NCBI RefSeq assembly: GCF_008830185.1 | Contig: NZ_WAGX01000008.1 | Location: forward strand, 248,001 to 312,000 | DNA length: 64,000 nucleotides | Reading direction: 5' to 3' | Source: Candidatus Galacturonatibacter soehngenii | Lineage (GTDB): Bacteria; Bacillota; Clostridia; Lachnospirales; Lachnospiraceae | Part shown: positions 9,418-17,879 of the stretch, one piece after another | Layout: each line of letters starts with the position of its first letter | Position numbering within the stretch: the stretch's first letter is position 1 | Notes under the pieces: model-generated | The model's input: the letters and a program-made list of their open reading frames with translations, nothing else | What the model was told of the DNA's origin: nothing | The model's database searches: none | Program-made: the position numbers and the translations under genes

Positions 9418-10176
9418 ATGGCTGTAACAATAAAGTCTGATAGAGAAATTGAGCTTATGAGAGAAGCAGGTAAAATTCTTGCTATTGTTCATAAGGAATT
9501 AGAAAAAGCAATTAAGCCAGGCATATCAACAAAGGATATTGATAATCTGGGAGAAGAAATTATAAGAAGTTATAACTGTATTCCTTCTTTCTTAAATTAT
9601 AACGGATATCCAGCGTCAATATGTGTGTCAATTAATGATGAGGTGGTTCACGGAATACCTTCTAAGGAACGTTTTCTTATGGAAGGCGATATCGTAAGCC
9701 TAGATGCAGGAGTAATTTATAAAGGGTATCATTCCGATGCCGCAAGAACACATGGTGTTGGTGAAATAAGTACTCAGGCAAAGAAATTAATTGAAGTAAC
9801 TAGGCAGAGCTTTTTTGAAGGAATTAAATATGCAAAAGAAGGAAACCATCTATTTGAAATTTCAGAAGCGATTGGAAGATATGCTGAAAGCTTTGGCTAC
9901 GGTGTAGTCAGAGACCTTGTAGGTCATGGCATCGGTTCTAATTTACACGAGGATCCTCAGATACCAAATTTCAAGCAGAGAAGAAGAGGCTTAAAGCTCC
10001 AAGCAGGAATGACACTTGCCATAGAACCTATGATAAATATAGGTCGTTACGATGTTGAATGGCTAGATGATGACTGGACTGTTGTGTCAGAAGACGGATC
10101 CTTATCAGCTCATTATGAAAATACGGTACTTATTACAAAGGGTGAACCTGAGTTGTTAACCATGTATGAAGAGTGA
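9418..10176 (+). CDS. map: Methionine aminopeptidase, type I
   Basis: A 252-residue enzyme that removes the initiator methionine from new proteins. The di-metal ligands are recognisable: Asp in SLDAGVIYKGYHSDAARTHG (two aspartates), His in DLVGHGIGSNLHEDP, and the glutamates in AIEPMINIG and HYENTVLI. It begins 4 nt after the adk stop with little ribosome-site sequence, so coupling to adk is likely. Confidence 0.96.
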   Translation: MAVTIKSDREIELMREAGKILAIVHKELEKAIKPGISTKDIDNLGEEIIRSYNCIPSFLNYNGYPASICVSINDEVVHGIPSKERFLMEGDIVSLDAGVIYKGYHSDAARTHGVGEISTQAKKLIEVTRQSFFEGIKYAKEGNHLFEISEAIGRYAESFGYGVVRDLVGHGIGSNLHEDPQIPNFKQRRRGLKLQAGMTLAIEPMINIGRYDVEWLDDDWTVVSEDGSLSAHYENTVLITKGEPELLTMYEE

Positions 10177-10212
10177 GCCTATAAAGTCTAGTGCAGATAC
10201 AGGAGTAAAGGT

Positions 10213-10494
10213 ATGGAACGATTTGAAGTTGGTATGTTAGCTCTTTCAAAAGCTGGACACGATAAAGGTGATTTATATGTAATAGCTAGGGTCAATCGTG
10301 ATTATGTATATTTGGTAAACGGAGAGAACCATTCATTTGAAAAGCCCAAAAAGAAAAATGTAAAACACATACAAATCATAAAACATATCGACGAAAGCTT
10401 GCAAAAAAAGCTAAAAGAAAATAGCAAGATTCAAAATGAAGAAGTAAAACGAGTGATTAAGCTTTATTGTTTGAAAAATAAAAATGAGGAATAA
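10213..10494 (+). CDS. Small KOW-domain RNA-binding protein
   Basis: A 93-residue basic protein: residues 1-55 (VGMLALSKAGHDKGDLYVIA) form a KOW/SH3-like barrel resembling the archaeal-eukaryotic L14e group, and the rest is a lysine-rich tail. Homologues sit between map and infA in many Clostridia; their precise role is not established. The position inside the ribosomal operon suggests a role in ribosome assembly or translation. Confident as a gene; function is only by family. Confidence 0.85.
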   Translation: MERFEVGMLALSKAGHDKGDLYVIARVNRDYVYLVNGENHSFEKPKKKNVKHIQIIKHIDESLQKKLKENSKIQNEEVKRVIKLYCLKNKNEE

Positions 10495-10551
10495 TCAAGT
10501 AGATATGCGTGTAAGCGCAATAAGAATTGCCATGGAAGGAGAATAAGATTA

Positions 10552-10770
10552 ATGTCAAAGTCAGATGTAATCGAAATTGAAGGAACTGTTATAGAAAAGC
10601 TACCGAATGCAATGTTTCAAGTAGAACTTGAAAATGGCCATAAGGTTTTAGCTCATATAAGCGGTAAATTAAGAATGAATTTTATTCGTATTTTACCAGG
10701 AGATAAAGTTACCATAGAACTCTCACCATATGATTTATCTAAGGGTAGAATTATTTGGAGAGATAAATAG
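10552..10770 (+). CDS. infA: Translation initiation factor IF-1
   Basis: A 72-residue single OB-fold protein ([22 protein letters not shown], ending KGRIIWRDK), which occupies the 30S A site during initiation. The conserved rRNA-contact segment [19 protein letters not shown] is intact. It lies after the KOW gene with AAGGAG ahead of the ATG. A strong promoter starts only 7 nt after its stop. Confidence 0.97.
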   Translation: MSKSDVIEIEGTVIEKLPNAMFQVELENGHKVLAHISGKLRMNFIRILPGDKVTIELSPYDLSKGRIIWRDK

Positions 10771-10777
10771 AAAACAC

Positions 10778-10806
10778 TTGCTATTTATAAAATATAGTGT
10801 TATAAT
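10778..10806 (+). promoter_or_regulatory. Sigma-A type promoter ahead of rpmJ
   Basis: TTGCTA (10778-10783) and a perfect TATAAT (10801-10806) are separated by exactly 17 nt. The predicted transcript has an ~80-nt leader before rpmJ, so the rpmJ/alpha-operon genes can be expressed apart from the upstream spc transcript. Confidence 0.75.
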
Positions 10807-10894
10807 ACAAAGCGAACTTTTTTTAAAATGCCCGTGTGTAAGTGCGCCTTTAAGGGGGTACGATGGGCTGCGCTGTGGAAAGGAGGATTTTACC

Positions 10895-11008
10895 ATGAAG
10901 GTTAGATCATCAGTAAAACCTATTTGCGAAAAATGCAAAATCATTAAAAGAAAAGGTAGCATTAGAGTAATTTGCGAAAATCCTAAACACAAACAAAGAC
11001 AAGGTTAA
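10895..11008 (+). CDS. rpmJ: 50S ribosomal protein L36, zinc form
   Basis: A 37-residue protein [20 protein letters not shown], with the C-C-C-H zinc ligands (CEKC, C, H) of the zinc form. The frame is open further upstream to 10730, but AAAGGAGG at 10879-10886 and the canonical N-terminus fix the ATG at 10895. L36 is the smallest large-subunit protein. The following gene, rpsM, is unusually far away (417 nt). Confidence 0.97.
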   Translation: MKVRSSVKPICEKCKIIKRKGSIRVICENPKHKQRQG

Positions 11009-11039
11009 TAAAAACCTATTTTGTTTTGTTTATGCTAAA

Positions 11040-11379
11040 TTACAAAATGTGATTTTGCGTAACTAGAAGTAATACTTACTTCGAGTAACTTATTTTTTTA
11101 GTGCGGCTGCAGTGTGAACCACCTGGGTGTGTTGTTCATGCTGATATCATAGATTACAGACATACATGCCTGCCTGTAATTTTTGGAATGCAATGCGTTC
11201 CAAATGTGCAATTAAAATGTGAGATTACTCACGGTTATTGCTTTTAATACCGATATATTTATATCGGAAAGACTACGATCCATCTAATCGTAGTTGGATA
11301 CTATATAGTATCTCAATTAGGGACAATATTAATACAGTAATAAAAACGAACGTACACATTTCAGACACTGTAAACAGTG
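11040..11379 (+). other. Chain of short perfect hairpins in the rpmJ-rpsM spacer
   Basis: The 417-nt spacer has no believable gene. It holds, in order, inverted repeats with arms: TGAAC/GTTCA (11115, 11134), ATTACAG/CTGTAAT (11153, 11174), TTTGGAATGC/GCGTTCCAAA (11182, 11195; one G-U), GTGAG/CTCAC (11219, 11228), CCGATATA/TATATCGG (11250, 11260), CTACGAT/ATCGTAG (11273, 11287), the 16-nt palindrome GATACTATATAGTATC (11297-11312) and CACTGT/ACAGTG (11366, 11374). They lie after the terminator at 11059-11099. A structured mRNA leader for the alpha operon is one explanation. Confidence 0.7.
11059..11099 (+). terminator. Intrinsic terminator or attenuator after rpmJ
   Basis: GTAACTAGAAGTAA (11059-11072) pairs with TTACTTCGAGTAAC (11076-11089) over 14 positions with two mismatches, and TTATTTTTTT follows. 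An alternative hairpin upstream (TTAC-AAAAT / ATTTT-GC-GTAA, 11040-11062) uses the GTAA at 11059-11062 and would exclude the base of this stem. A regulated read-through into rpsM is therefore possible. Confidence 0.65.
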
Positions 11380-11425
11380 GGCTACGAAACGCTTATTACT
11401 CAGAAGAAAATGGAGGAATATTCAC

Positions 11426-11794
11426 ATGGCTCGTATATCTGGTGTAGATTTACCAAGAGAAAAACGTGTTGAAATCGGTTTAACTTACATTTATGGAATT
11501 GGTAGAGTAAGTTCTAACAGAATCTTAGCAGAGGCAAAGGTTAATCCAGACACTCGCGTAAGAGATTTAACAGATGAAGAAGTAAAAAGAATCGCTGCTG
11601 TTATCGACGAAAGTCAGACAGTAGAAGGTGATTTAAGAAGAGAAATTGCTTTAAATATTAAGAGATTACAAGAAATTGGATGTTACAGAGGAATCCGTCA
11701 TAGAAAAGGACTTCCAGTTCGTGGTCAAAAGACTAAGACCAATGCAAGAACAAGAAAAGGTCCTAAGAGAACTGTTGCAAACAAGAAAAAATAA
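11426..11794 (+). CDS. rpsM: 30S ribosomal protein S13
   Basis: A 122-residue protein starting [19 protein letters not shown], with the helix-two-turn-helix RNA-binding part and the basic tail [21 protein letters not shown] that reaches the tRNA sites. S13 bridges the 30S head to the 50S subunit. TGGAGG at 11410-11415 supports the ATG. It opens the alpha operon after a structured 417-nt spacer. Confidence 0.97.
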   Translation: MARISGVDLPREKRVEIGLTYIYGIGRVSSNRILAEAKVNPDTRVRDLTDEEVKRIAAVIDESQTVEGDLRREIALNIKRLQEIGCYRGIRHRKGLPVRGQKTKTNARTRKGPKRTVANKKK

Positions 11795-11799
11795 AAAAG

Positions 11800-11896
11800 T
11801 GAGCACTTAACGAATGCAAGCTGCAAGCGTAGCATCAGTTTAGTACGAACTTGTTATGGATTTCTTAGTGAAGTGAAGCAAAGCAAATGGAACATA
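11800..11896 (+). repeat. Dispersed intergenic repeat, copy B (rpsM-rpsK spacer)
   Basis: The 166-nt spacer between rpsM and rpsK contains a diverged copy of the element after rpsH (4855-4985). Both copies begin TGAGCACTTA and share CGA, CAAG, CGTAG, TAGT(A/G)CGAA and a terminal GGAAC in the same order. Both lie right after a stop codon and in the same orientation as the genes. Copy B is shorter by about 30 nt. Confidence 0.6.
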
Positions 11897-11960
11897 GAAA
11901 TTGCATAACTACCTTTCAACAAAATAAATTATAGAGAAAAGAGAAAGTAGGTTAGTTTAA

Positions 11961-12356
11961 ATGGCTAAAAAAGTTACCAAAAAAGTGACAAAAAAGCGTG
12001 TAAAGAAAAACGTTGAACGCGGACAGGCACATATTCAGTCATCTTTTAACAATACAATTGTTACTTTAACAGATGCTGAAGGAAATGCTTTATCATGGGC
12101 AAGTGCTGGTGGTCTAGGATTTAGAGGTTCAAGGAAATCTACTCCATATGCAGCTCAGATGGCAGCTGAAACAGCTACAAAGGCAGCATTAGTACACGGA
12201 CTTAAGACAGTTGATGTAATGGTTAAAGGACCAGGATCAGGAAGAGAAGCTGCTATTCGTGCACTTCAAGCTTGCGGTCTTGAAGTTACCAGTATTAAGG
12301 ATGTAACTCCAGTTCCACATAACGGATGTCGTCCACCAAAACGCAGAAGAGTCTAA
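11961..12356 (+). CDS. rpsK: 30S ribosomal protein S11
   Basis: A 131-residue protein with a lysine-rich N-terminus ([17 protein letters not shown]) and the family core [37 protein letters not shown] and the end [19 protein letters not shown]11 lies on the 30S platform near the mRNA exit. It is followed by rpsD after 16 nt. Confidence 0.97.
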   Translation: MAKKVTKKVTKKRVKKNVERGQAHIQSSFNNTIVTLTDAEGNALSWASAGGLGFRGSRKSTPYAAQMAAETATKAALVHGLKTVDVMVKGPGSGREAAIRALQACGLEVTSIKDVTPVPHNGCRPPKRRRV

Positions 12357-12372
12357 TAGGAGGTGTAATGAA

Positions 12373-12966
12373 ATGGCAGTAAATAGAGTTCCTGTTCTTA
12401 AAAGATGTAGATCACTTGGCTTAGAGCCAATTTATTTGGGAATAGATAAAAAATCAAATAGAGAACTTAGAAGAGCTAACAAGAAGATGAGTGAATACGG
12501 TCTTCAACTTAGAGAAAAACAAAAAGCTAAATTTATTTATGGTGTACTTGAGAAACCTTTCCGTAACTACTACGAAAAAGCTGATAAAATGCGTGGTATG
12601 ACAGGTGAAAACCTTATGGTTTTACTTGAAAGCAGATTAGATAACGTAGTATTTAGAATGGGATTAGCTAGAACTAGAAAAGAAGCTAGACAGATTGTTG
12701 GCCATAAGCATGTATTAGTAAATGGCAAAAGAGTGAACATTCCTTCTTATTTAGTAAAAGCAGGAGATACAATTGAAATTAGAGAAAAGTCAAAAGGCTC
12801 TCAAAGATATAAAGATATCTTAGAAGTGACTGGATCAAGATTAGTTCCTGAGTGGATTGATGTAGATCAAGAAAACTTAAAAGGTACTATCAAAGAACTT
12901 CCAAATAGAGAAGTAATAGATGTACCTGTAAATGAGATGCTTATTGTCGAATTATATTCAAAATAA
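12373..12966 (+). CDS. rpsD: 30S ribosomal protein S4
   Basis: A 197-residue primary 16S rRNA-binding protein and fidelity factor. The S4 RNA-binding domain is at about residues 88-150 ([39 protein letters not shown]). There are no N-terminal zinc cysteines. The gene lies inside the alpha operon, the clostridial order, rather than alone as in Bacillus. S4 often represses its own operon by binding mRNA, which makes the structured spacers on either side of this operon interesting. Confidence 0.96.
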   Translation: MAVNRVPVLKRCRSLGLEPIYLGIDKKSNRELRRANKKMSEYGLQLREKQKAKFIYGVLEKPFRNYYEKADKMRGMTGENLMVLLESRLDNVVFRMGLARTRKEARQIVGHKHVLVNGKRVNIPSYLVKAGDTIEIREKSKGSQRYKDILEVTGSRLVPEWIDVDQENLKGTIKELPNREVIDVPVNEMLIVELYSK

Positions 12967-13041
12967 TATCTTGTTTTACATTCATGGCAAGTGGATCTTT
13001 TACAGATTCAGCTTGTATATTTACAAGGGTTAAAATACATC

Positions 13042-13124
13042 TTAGCCTTAAAGTGCAAAGCGCTTTAAGGTTAATGATTTTATTGAATAATAGGGGAAAT
13101 TATGTGTTTTCCTATTTTCAATAA
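13042..13124 (+). other. Two long stem-loops in the rpsD-rpoA spacer
   Basis: The 236-nt spacer has no gene. TTAGCCTTAAAGTGC (13042-13056) pairs with GCGCTTTAAGGTTAA (13060-13074) around AAA, with two G-U pairs. Directly after, TTATTGAA-T-AATAGG (13080-13094) pairs with CCTATT..TTCAATAA (13111-13124). A weaker AGTATT/AATACT stem follows at about 13155-13175. A smaller hairpin CTTGTA/TACAAG lies at about 13013-13028. There are T-rich stretches but no clear terminator. Confidence 0.6.
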
Positions 13125-13202
13125 GCACTCCATGCAGGAAGGCTTTTTCTTAAGTATTTTTCACCCTCAATACTATATAACCCAAAAAGGAGGGGCTTTG
13201 TA

Positions 13203-14162
13203 GTGTTCGATTTTGAAAAACCAAAAATTGAGATTGCTGAAATCTCAGAAGACAAAAAATATGGAAGATTTGTTGTAGAACCACTTGAGAGAGGCTATGG
13301 TACTACTCTTGGTAATTCTTTAAGAAGAATTATGCTTTCTTCATTACCAGGAGCGGCTGTAACTCAGGTTAAGATTGAAGGCGTTTTACACGAATTTAGC
13401 TCAATTCCTGGCGTTAAGGAAGATGTTACAGAGATTATCATGAACATTAAGAGCTTGGCTATTAGAAATAACAGTGACACTAACGAATCAAAAGTCGCTT
13501 ACATTGAGTTTGAAGGCGAGGGAGTAGTGACAGCTGCAGATATTCAGGCTGATTCAGACATCGAGATTCTTAATCCAGATTTAGTAATTGCAACCTTAAA
13601 CGGTGGAGCAGACAGCAAATTATTTATGGAACTTACTATTAATAAGGGTAGAGGCTATGTTAGTGCTGACAAGAATAAAAATGATGATTTACCAATTGGC
13701 GTGATTGCCATTGATTCCATTTATACTCCTGTTGAGCGCGTGAATTTGACTGTCCAAAACACACGTGTAGGTCAGATAACAGATTACGATAAGCTTACAT
13801 TAGATGTATTTACGAATGGAACGTTAGTTCCAGATGAAGCGGTAAGTTTAGCTGCAAAAGTATTAAGCGAGCACTTAAACCTTTTCATTGACTTATCAGA
13901 AAATGCAAAAACAGCAGAAGTAATGATAGAAAAAGAAGATAATGAAAAAGAAAAAGTACTTGAGATGAATATTGACGAATTGGAACTTTCCGTTCGTTCT
14001 TATAACTGCTTAAAGAGAGCTGGAATAAATACGGTTGAAGAATTAACCAACAGAACTTCAGAAGATATGATGAAAGTTCGTAATTTAGGACGTAAGTCAC
14101 TAGAAGAAGTTCTTGCAAAACTGAAAGAACTTGGATTACAGTTAAATCCAAGCGACGAATAA
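13203..14162 (+). CDS. rpoA: RNA polymerase alpha subunit
   Basis: A 319-residue protein with a GTG start at 13203, 9 nt after AAAGGAGG. The N-terminal dimerisation domain ([20 protein letters not shown]) binds beta and beta'. The C-terminal domain from about residue 255 ([35 protein letters not shown]) binds UP-elements and activators. It lies between rpsD and rplQ, as in most bacteria. Confidence 0.97.
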   Translation: MFDFEKPKIEIAEISEDKKYGRFVVEPLERGYGTTLGNSLRRIMLSSLPGAAVTQVKIEGVLHEFSSIPGVKEDVTEIIMNIKSLAIRNNSDTNESKVAYIEFEGEGVVTAADIQADSDIEILNPDLVIATLNGGADSKLFMELTINKGRGYVSADKNKNDDLPIGVIAIDSIYTPVERVNLTVQNTRVGQITDYDKLTLDVFTNGTLVPDEAVSLAAKVLSEHLNLFIDLSENAKTAEVMIEKEDNEKEKVLEMNIDELELSVRSYNCLKRAGINTVEELTNRTSEDMMKVRNLGRKSLEEVLAKLKELGLQLNPSDE

Positions 14163-14270
14163 GTTGAAGTGACTTTGGTCACAGATGATACAATTTATGG
14201 ATTTATAGCATTTAGTTAGTAAGACCGATGAAGCATAATTAAATGTTCCACAAATGGAGGTAAAATTAAA

Positions 14271-14804
14271 ATGGCAAAATATAGAAAGCTTGGAAGAACT
14301 TCAAGTCAGAGAAAAGCATTAATCAGAAATCAGGTTACTAACCTTTTAAACAATGGTAAAATCGTTACAACTGAAGCAAAAGCAAAAGAAATTCGCAAAG
14401 TAGCTGAGAGCTTAATCGCATTAGCAATTAAGGAAAAAGATAACTTTGAAGAAGTAACTGTGAAAGCTAAAGTTGCTCGTAAAGATGCCGAAGGCAAAAG
14501 AGTAAAAGAAGTTGTAGACGGAAAGAAAGTAACTGTTTATGATGAAGTTGAAAAAATGATTAAAAAAGATAAGCCTTCTCGTTTACATGCAAGAAGACAA
14601 ATGCTTAAAGTTCTTTATAGCGTAACAGAAGTAGTAGACGGAAAGAGAAAGAACGCAAAAGAAGTTGATTTAGTAGCTAAGTTATTTGATGAAGTAGCTC
14701 CTAAATGTGCAGCTCGTACCTCACAAGGTGGATACACCAGAATCGTTAAGATTGGACAACGTAAAGGTGATGCTGCTATGGAAGTATTGTTAGAGATTAT
14801 CTAA
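14271..14804 (+). CDS. rplQ: 50S ribosomal protein L17 (long form)
   Basis: A 177-residue protein against ~120-130 in most bacteria. The start MAKYRKLGRTSSQRKALIRN and the end GGYTRIVKIGQRKGDAAMEVLLEII are canonical. The extra ~50 residues form a charged insertion at about 65-120 (KVARKDAEGKRVKEVVDGKK), a form I associate with Lachnospiraceae. L17 sits near the tunnel exit. It closes the alpha operon; a strong terminator follows. Confidence 0.95.
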   Translation: MAKYRKLGRTSSQRKALIRNQVTNLLNNGKIVTTEAKAKEIRKVAESLIALAIKEKDNFEEVTVKAKVARKDAEGKRVKEVVDGKKVTVYDEVEKMIKKDKPSRLHARRQMLKVLYSVTEVVDGKRKNAKEVDLVAKLFDEVAPKCAARTSQGGYTRIVKIGQRKGDAAMEVLLEII

Positions 14805-14826
14805 TAAATTAAGCGAAAGCTTTTAG

Positions 14827-14860
14827 AAAAACCACAGTATGATTCATACTGTGGTTTTTT
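14827..14860. terminator. Bidirectional terminator between rplQ and the AraC gene
   Basis: AAAAACCACAGTATG (14827-14841) and CATACTGTGGTTTTT (14845-14859) pair perfectly over 15 bp around ATT. T-runs exist on both strands, so it ends both rplQ and the convergent regulator gene, whose stop codon lies at its edge. Confidence 0.9.
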
Positions 14861-15719
14861 AGCTTGAACTATACTGTGAGTATTTCTTTGGTGAAATTCC
14901 AACAGCCTTTGTAAAAGCTTTGAGAAAATTACTATAATCATGAAAGCCACTTTTTTCACATACTTCCGTCACGCTTAAGCCAACATCTAGAAGAGACTTT
15001 GCAATACTAATTCTTCTCGCGGTCAAATATTTATTAATAGTAGTTCCTGTCTCCGCCTTGAAAATCCTGCAAATATAAGATTCACTCAAATAAAAATTAT
15101 CTGCAAGAGATTTTATTGTAATCTCGTTGTTAATGTTCTTATTGATATATTCAAGAATCTCCGCAACTTGACTATTGTATTGATAATTGTCGTTAAACCC
15201 CTCCAAATCACATTGCGCCCGAAACTGGCTGTTAATCATAACAAGCAACTCGCTAAAGGTAGTTTGTTCTAATACATCACTTCCAAAACCAGATACACTA
15301 GACATTTTGTGAATATAATAAATGAATCGTTGCTGTTGTTCTTTGGTTAATTCAACTCGATGAGAAAAATCACAAGTACGGTGTGTAAAACAGTAGTCTA
15401 AATTCGTCTCTGGTGTGGATAAGTGCTTAATATAATCTGGATAGATAGAGATTATAATTCGCTCATGCACCATAGAATCAATTTGATCTAAATAGTGACT
15501 CTCGTATTGATTGATAACAAATATATCACCAGGTTTAATATCATAATATTTGTTATCGATAAGAAATCTCTTCCCGCCTGTTACGGAATAATAAATCTCA
15601 TAACAATCATGAATATGCATCGCCATAGGTTTTTCTTCATTATATAAATGTGCAATGGCAAAACGTTTTGTTTGCAAGCACTCTGCAATGGATTTTCTAC
15701 AAGACGTAAATTCTATCAT
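14859..15719 (-). CDS. AraC-family transcriptional regulator with cupin sensor
   Basis: A 286-residue protein. Residues ~20-130 form an AraC-type cupin (HIHDCYEIYYSVTGGKRFLIDNK) expected to bind a sugar ligand; the last ~100 residues contain two helix-turn-helix motifs (ITIKSLADNFYLSESYICRIF and the SVTEVCEKSGFHDYSNFLKAF region). The ATG at 15719 follows AAAGGGGTG; an ATG at 15737 would put that site inside the gene. It is divergent from kduI-kduD, so it probably controls uronate catabolism; the ligand is not known. Confidence 0.88.
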   Translation of the reverse strand: MIEFTSCRKSIAECLQTKRFAIAHLYNEEKPMAMHIHDCYEIYYSVTGGKRFLIDNKYYDIKPGDIFVINQYESHYLDQIDSMVHERIIISIYPDYIKHLSTPETNLDYCFTHRTCDFSHRVELTKEQQQRFIYYIHKMSSVSGFGSDVLEQTTFSELLVMINSQFRAQCDLEGFNDNYQYNSQVAEILEYINKNINNEITIKSLADNFYLSESYICRIFKAETGTTINKYLTARRISIAKSLLDVGLSVTEVCEKSGFHDYSNFLKAFTKAVGISPKKYSQYSSS

Positions 15720-15844
15720 AATAACACCCCTTTCCATAACGATTATTTTGTGCTAAGGTTAAACCTAAGCTAATTATATTACATTAGTTCAAGATTTTCA
15801 AGTTTTTGGCCAATAAGTGCAAAGAATTTGCTAATTTTGTATGT

Positions 15845-15850
15845 TATACT
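15845..15850 (+). promoter_or_regulatory. Probable -10 box of the kduI promoter
   Basis: TATACT lies 40 nt before the kduI ATG in the 171-nt divergent region. No good -35 hexamer is found 16-18 nt upstream, which would fit a promoter needing an activator such as the neighbouring AraC-type protein. GAAAGGAAG before the ATG is the ribosome site. Confidence 0.4.
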
Positions 15851-15890
15851 GTTTATATGAAAAATATATTAAAAGAAAGGAAGTAGAGAA

Positions 15891-16718
15891 ATGGAACTTA
15901 GAACAGCATCATCACCTAAAGATGTAAAACACTACACCACAGATCGATTAAGAGAAGAGTTTTTAATTCAAAATTTATTTGTGGCTGGAGAGATAAAGAC
16001 AGTGTACAGCCATATCGACCGTATTATCACAGGAGCTGCTGTACCAGTAAAACCATTGGTGTTAACAGCAGGGGATGAAATTAGGGCAGAATACTTCTTA
16101 CAAAGAAGAGAGCTTGGTGTTATTAACATAGGTGGTAAAGGTACAATCATGGTAGATGGAACTACTTATGAGCTTGAATATAAGGATGGAATGTATATTG
16201 GTATGGGAGCAAAAGACATTACTTTTGCAAGTGTGGATGAAGCAAATCCTGCTAAATTCTACTTTAACAGTGCTCCAGCACACAAAACCTATCCAACTGT
16301 ACTTATTAAACCAGAGGATTGCGTTAAGGTTGAATTAGGAAGTATGGAAGAAGCAAACCACAGAGTAATCACAAAATACATCCTACCTGGACAGGTTGAA
16401 AGTTGTCAGTTAGTTATGGGAATGACATCTTTAAAACCAGGAAGTGTTTGGAATACTATGCCATGCCATACACATGATAGAAGAATGGAAGTATATTTGT
16501 ATTTTGAATTACCAGAAGATGCAGTCATATTCCATTACATGGGTGAGCCAACAGAAACAAGACACATTGTAATGAGAAATGAAGAAGCGGTTATTTCTCC
16601 AAGTTGGTCAATACACTCTGCATCAGCAACAAGAGCATATACATTCATTTGGGGAATGGTTGGAGAAAACCAAGACTTTGATGATATGGATGCCGTAGCG
16701 ATGAAGGATATTAGATAG
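15891..16718 (+). CDS. kduI: 5-keto-4-deoxyuronate isomerase
   Basis: A 275-residue cupin-type enzyme that isomerises 5-keto-4-deoxyuronate (from unsaturated uronates released from pectin or glycosaminoglycans) to 2,5-diketo-3-deoxygluconate. The N-terminus MELRTASSPKDVKHYTTDRL, the core NIGGKGTIMVDGTTYELEYKD and the zinc-ligand region VWNTMPCHTHDRRMEVYLYF are characteristic. It is in an operon with kduD, the next enzyme, and divergent from an AraC regulator. Confidence 0.95.
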   Translation: MELRTASSPKDVKHYTTDRLREEFLIQNLFVAGEIKTVYSHIDRIITGAAVPVKPLVLTAGDEIRAEYFLQRRELGVINIGGKGTIMVDGTTYELEYKDGMYIGMGAKDITFASVDEANPAKFYFNSAPAHKTYPTVLIKPEDCVKVELGSMEEANHRVITKYILPGQVESCQLVMGMTSLKPGSVWNTMPCHTHDRRMEVYLYFELPEDAVIFHYMGEPTETRHIVMRNEEAVISPSWSIHSASATRAYTFIWGMVGENQDFDDMDAVAMKDIR

Positions 16719-16749
16719 TTAAAAAGCTTACGCTTTATGTACCATAATA

Positions 16750-16802
16750 ATTGAAAACGCACATTGTGCTTTCAATAAAAAAAGTAAGAAAAACACATTG
16801 TT
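16750..16802 (+). other. Stem-loops between kduI and kduD
   Basis: ATTGAAA-AC-GCAC (16750-16762) pairs with GTGC-TTTCAAT (16766-16776) with a two-base bulge. It is followed by a second, A/T-only stem (GAAAAA...TTTTTC). They fill most of the 136-nt kduI-kduD gap and may set the relative expression or stability of the two messages. Confidence 0.45.
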
Positions 16803-16854
16803 TTTTCTTTGACAATTGTAACTACAGATTCAAATGATTATAGGAGGATTAAAA

Positions 16855-17658
16855 ATGTCAATATTAAATAACTTTTCATTAGAAGGTAAAATTGCACTTG
16901 TAACAGGTGCTTCATACGGAATTGGTTTTTCAATTGCAAGTTCGTATGCAAAAGCAGGCGCAACAGTTGTATTTAACGATATAAAACAAGAATTAGTAGA
17001 CAAAGGTATTGCTGCATATAAAGAAGCTGGAATTACAGCTCATGGATATGTATGTGACGTAACAAACGAAGAACAAGTAAATGCAATGGTCGCACAGATT
17101 GAAAAAGAAGTTGGTGTAATAGACATTTTAGTAAACAATGCTGGAATTATCAAACGTATTCCAATGGTTGAAATGTCAGCAGCAGATTTTAGACAAGTAA
17201 TTGATGTAGACTTAAATGCTCCATTTATCGTATCAAAAGCAGTAATTCCATCTATGATTAAAAAAGGACACGGTAAAATTATAAACATTTGCTCTATGAT
17301 GAGTGAATTAGGACGTGAGACAGTTTCTGCTTATGCTGCAGCAAAAGGTGGACTTAAAATGCTTACAAAGAATATTTGTTCCGAATATGGTGAATTTAAT
17401 ATCCAATGTAATGGTATCGGACCTGGATATATTGCAACACCTCAGACAGCACCATTAAGAGAAGTACAAGCAGACGGTTCTAAACATCCATTTGATCAGT
17501 TTATCTTAGCAAAAACGCCTGCAAATCGTTGGGGAGAAGCAGAAGATTTAGCTGGTCCAGCAGTATTCTTAGCTTCTGATGCATCTAACTTTGTAAATGG
17601 ACACATTCTTTACGTAGATGGTGGTATTCTAGCTTACATCGGAAAACAACCTAAATAA
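16855..17658 (+). CDS. kduD: 2-dehydro-3-deoxy-D-gluconate 5-dehydrogenase (SDR family)
   Basis: A 267-residue short-chain dehydrogenase. It reduces 2,5-diketo-3-deoxygluconate to 2-keto-3-deoxygluconate with NAD(P)H, directly after KduI. The nucleotide motif TGASYGIGFSIA, the NNAG motif (ILVNNAGII) and the catalytic Ser-Tyr-Lys (CSMMSELGRETVSAYAAAKG) are visible. The ATG at 16855 has TAGGAGG upstream; a longer frame from 16834 would include that site. The KDG kinase and aldolase that would complete the pathway are not in this window. Confidence 0.93.
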   Translation: MSILNNFSLEGKIALVTGASYGIGFSIASSYAKAGATVVFNDIKQELVDKGIAAYKEAGITAHGYVCDVTNEEQVNAMVAQIEKEVGVIDILVNNAGIIKRIPMVEMSAADFRQVIDVDLNAPFIVSKAVIPSMIKKGHGKIINICSMMSELGRETVSAYAAAKGGLKMLTKNICSEYGEFNIQCNGIGPGYIATPQTAPLREVQADGSKHPFDQFILAKTPANRWGEAEDLAGPAVFLASDASNFVNGHILYVDGGILAYIGKQPK

Positions 17659-17679
17659 TATAAATAATATAAATAACAA

Positions 17680-17723
17680 TTCAGCCATGCATAGCCATTT
17701 AAGCTTGCATGGCTGAACTTTTT
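17680..17723 (+). terminator. Terminator of the kduI-kduD operon
   Basis: TTCAGCCATGC (17680-17690) pairs with GCATGGCTGAA (17707-17717), and CTTTTT follows. Confidence 0.88.
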
Positions 17724-17745
17724 CATAAAGACATGCATAATGCCC

Positions 17746-17774
17746 TTGACATAAATAATTTACTTTGATATCAT
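17746..17774 (+). promoter_or_regulatory. Promoter of the riboswitch-controlled ATPase gene
   Basis: TTGACA (17746-17751) and TATCAT (17769-17774) are separated by 17 nt. The transcript would start right at the riboswitch aptamer. Confidence 0.8.
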
Positions 17775-17780
17775 ATTCAC

Positions 17781-17879
17781 ACAAAAGGGAGTAGCTAGTA
17801 TCCTAACGTGGTATGTGCGATGTCGTCAGTACGATTACCTAGAGTAATCCGTATCGTAACTAAGTAGCAAGACTTTTGT
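17781..17879 (+). promoter_or_regulatory. yybP-ykoY family (manganese) riboswitch aptamer
   Basis: The P1 arms ACAAAAG (17781-17787) and CTTTTGT (17873-17879) pair perfectly. The conserved strands of the family are present: GGGAGTAGCT just inside P1, the internal CGTCGTCAGTACG-like GTCGTCAGTACGA at about 17822-17834, and GTAGCAAGACTTTTG at the 3' side. This family senses Mn2+ and controls Mn2+ exporters and related P-type ATPases. The aptamer lies directly upstream of a P-type ATPase gene. The call rests on motif recognition, not on a covariance search. Confidence 0.85.

Noticed and set aside
10730-10894. Longer start for L36
   Set aside because: It would cover the promoter and the ribosome site; L36 is 37-38 residues.
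11238-11447. A 69-codon frame in the rpmJ-rpsM spacer
   Set aside because: It covers the hairpins, overlaps the rpsM start and has no ribosome site.
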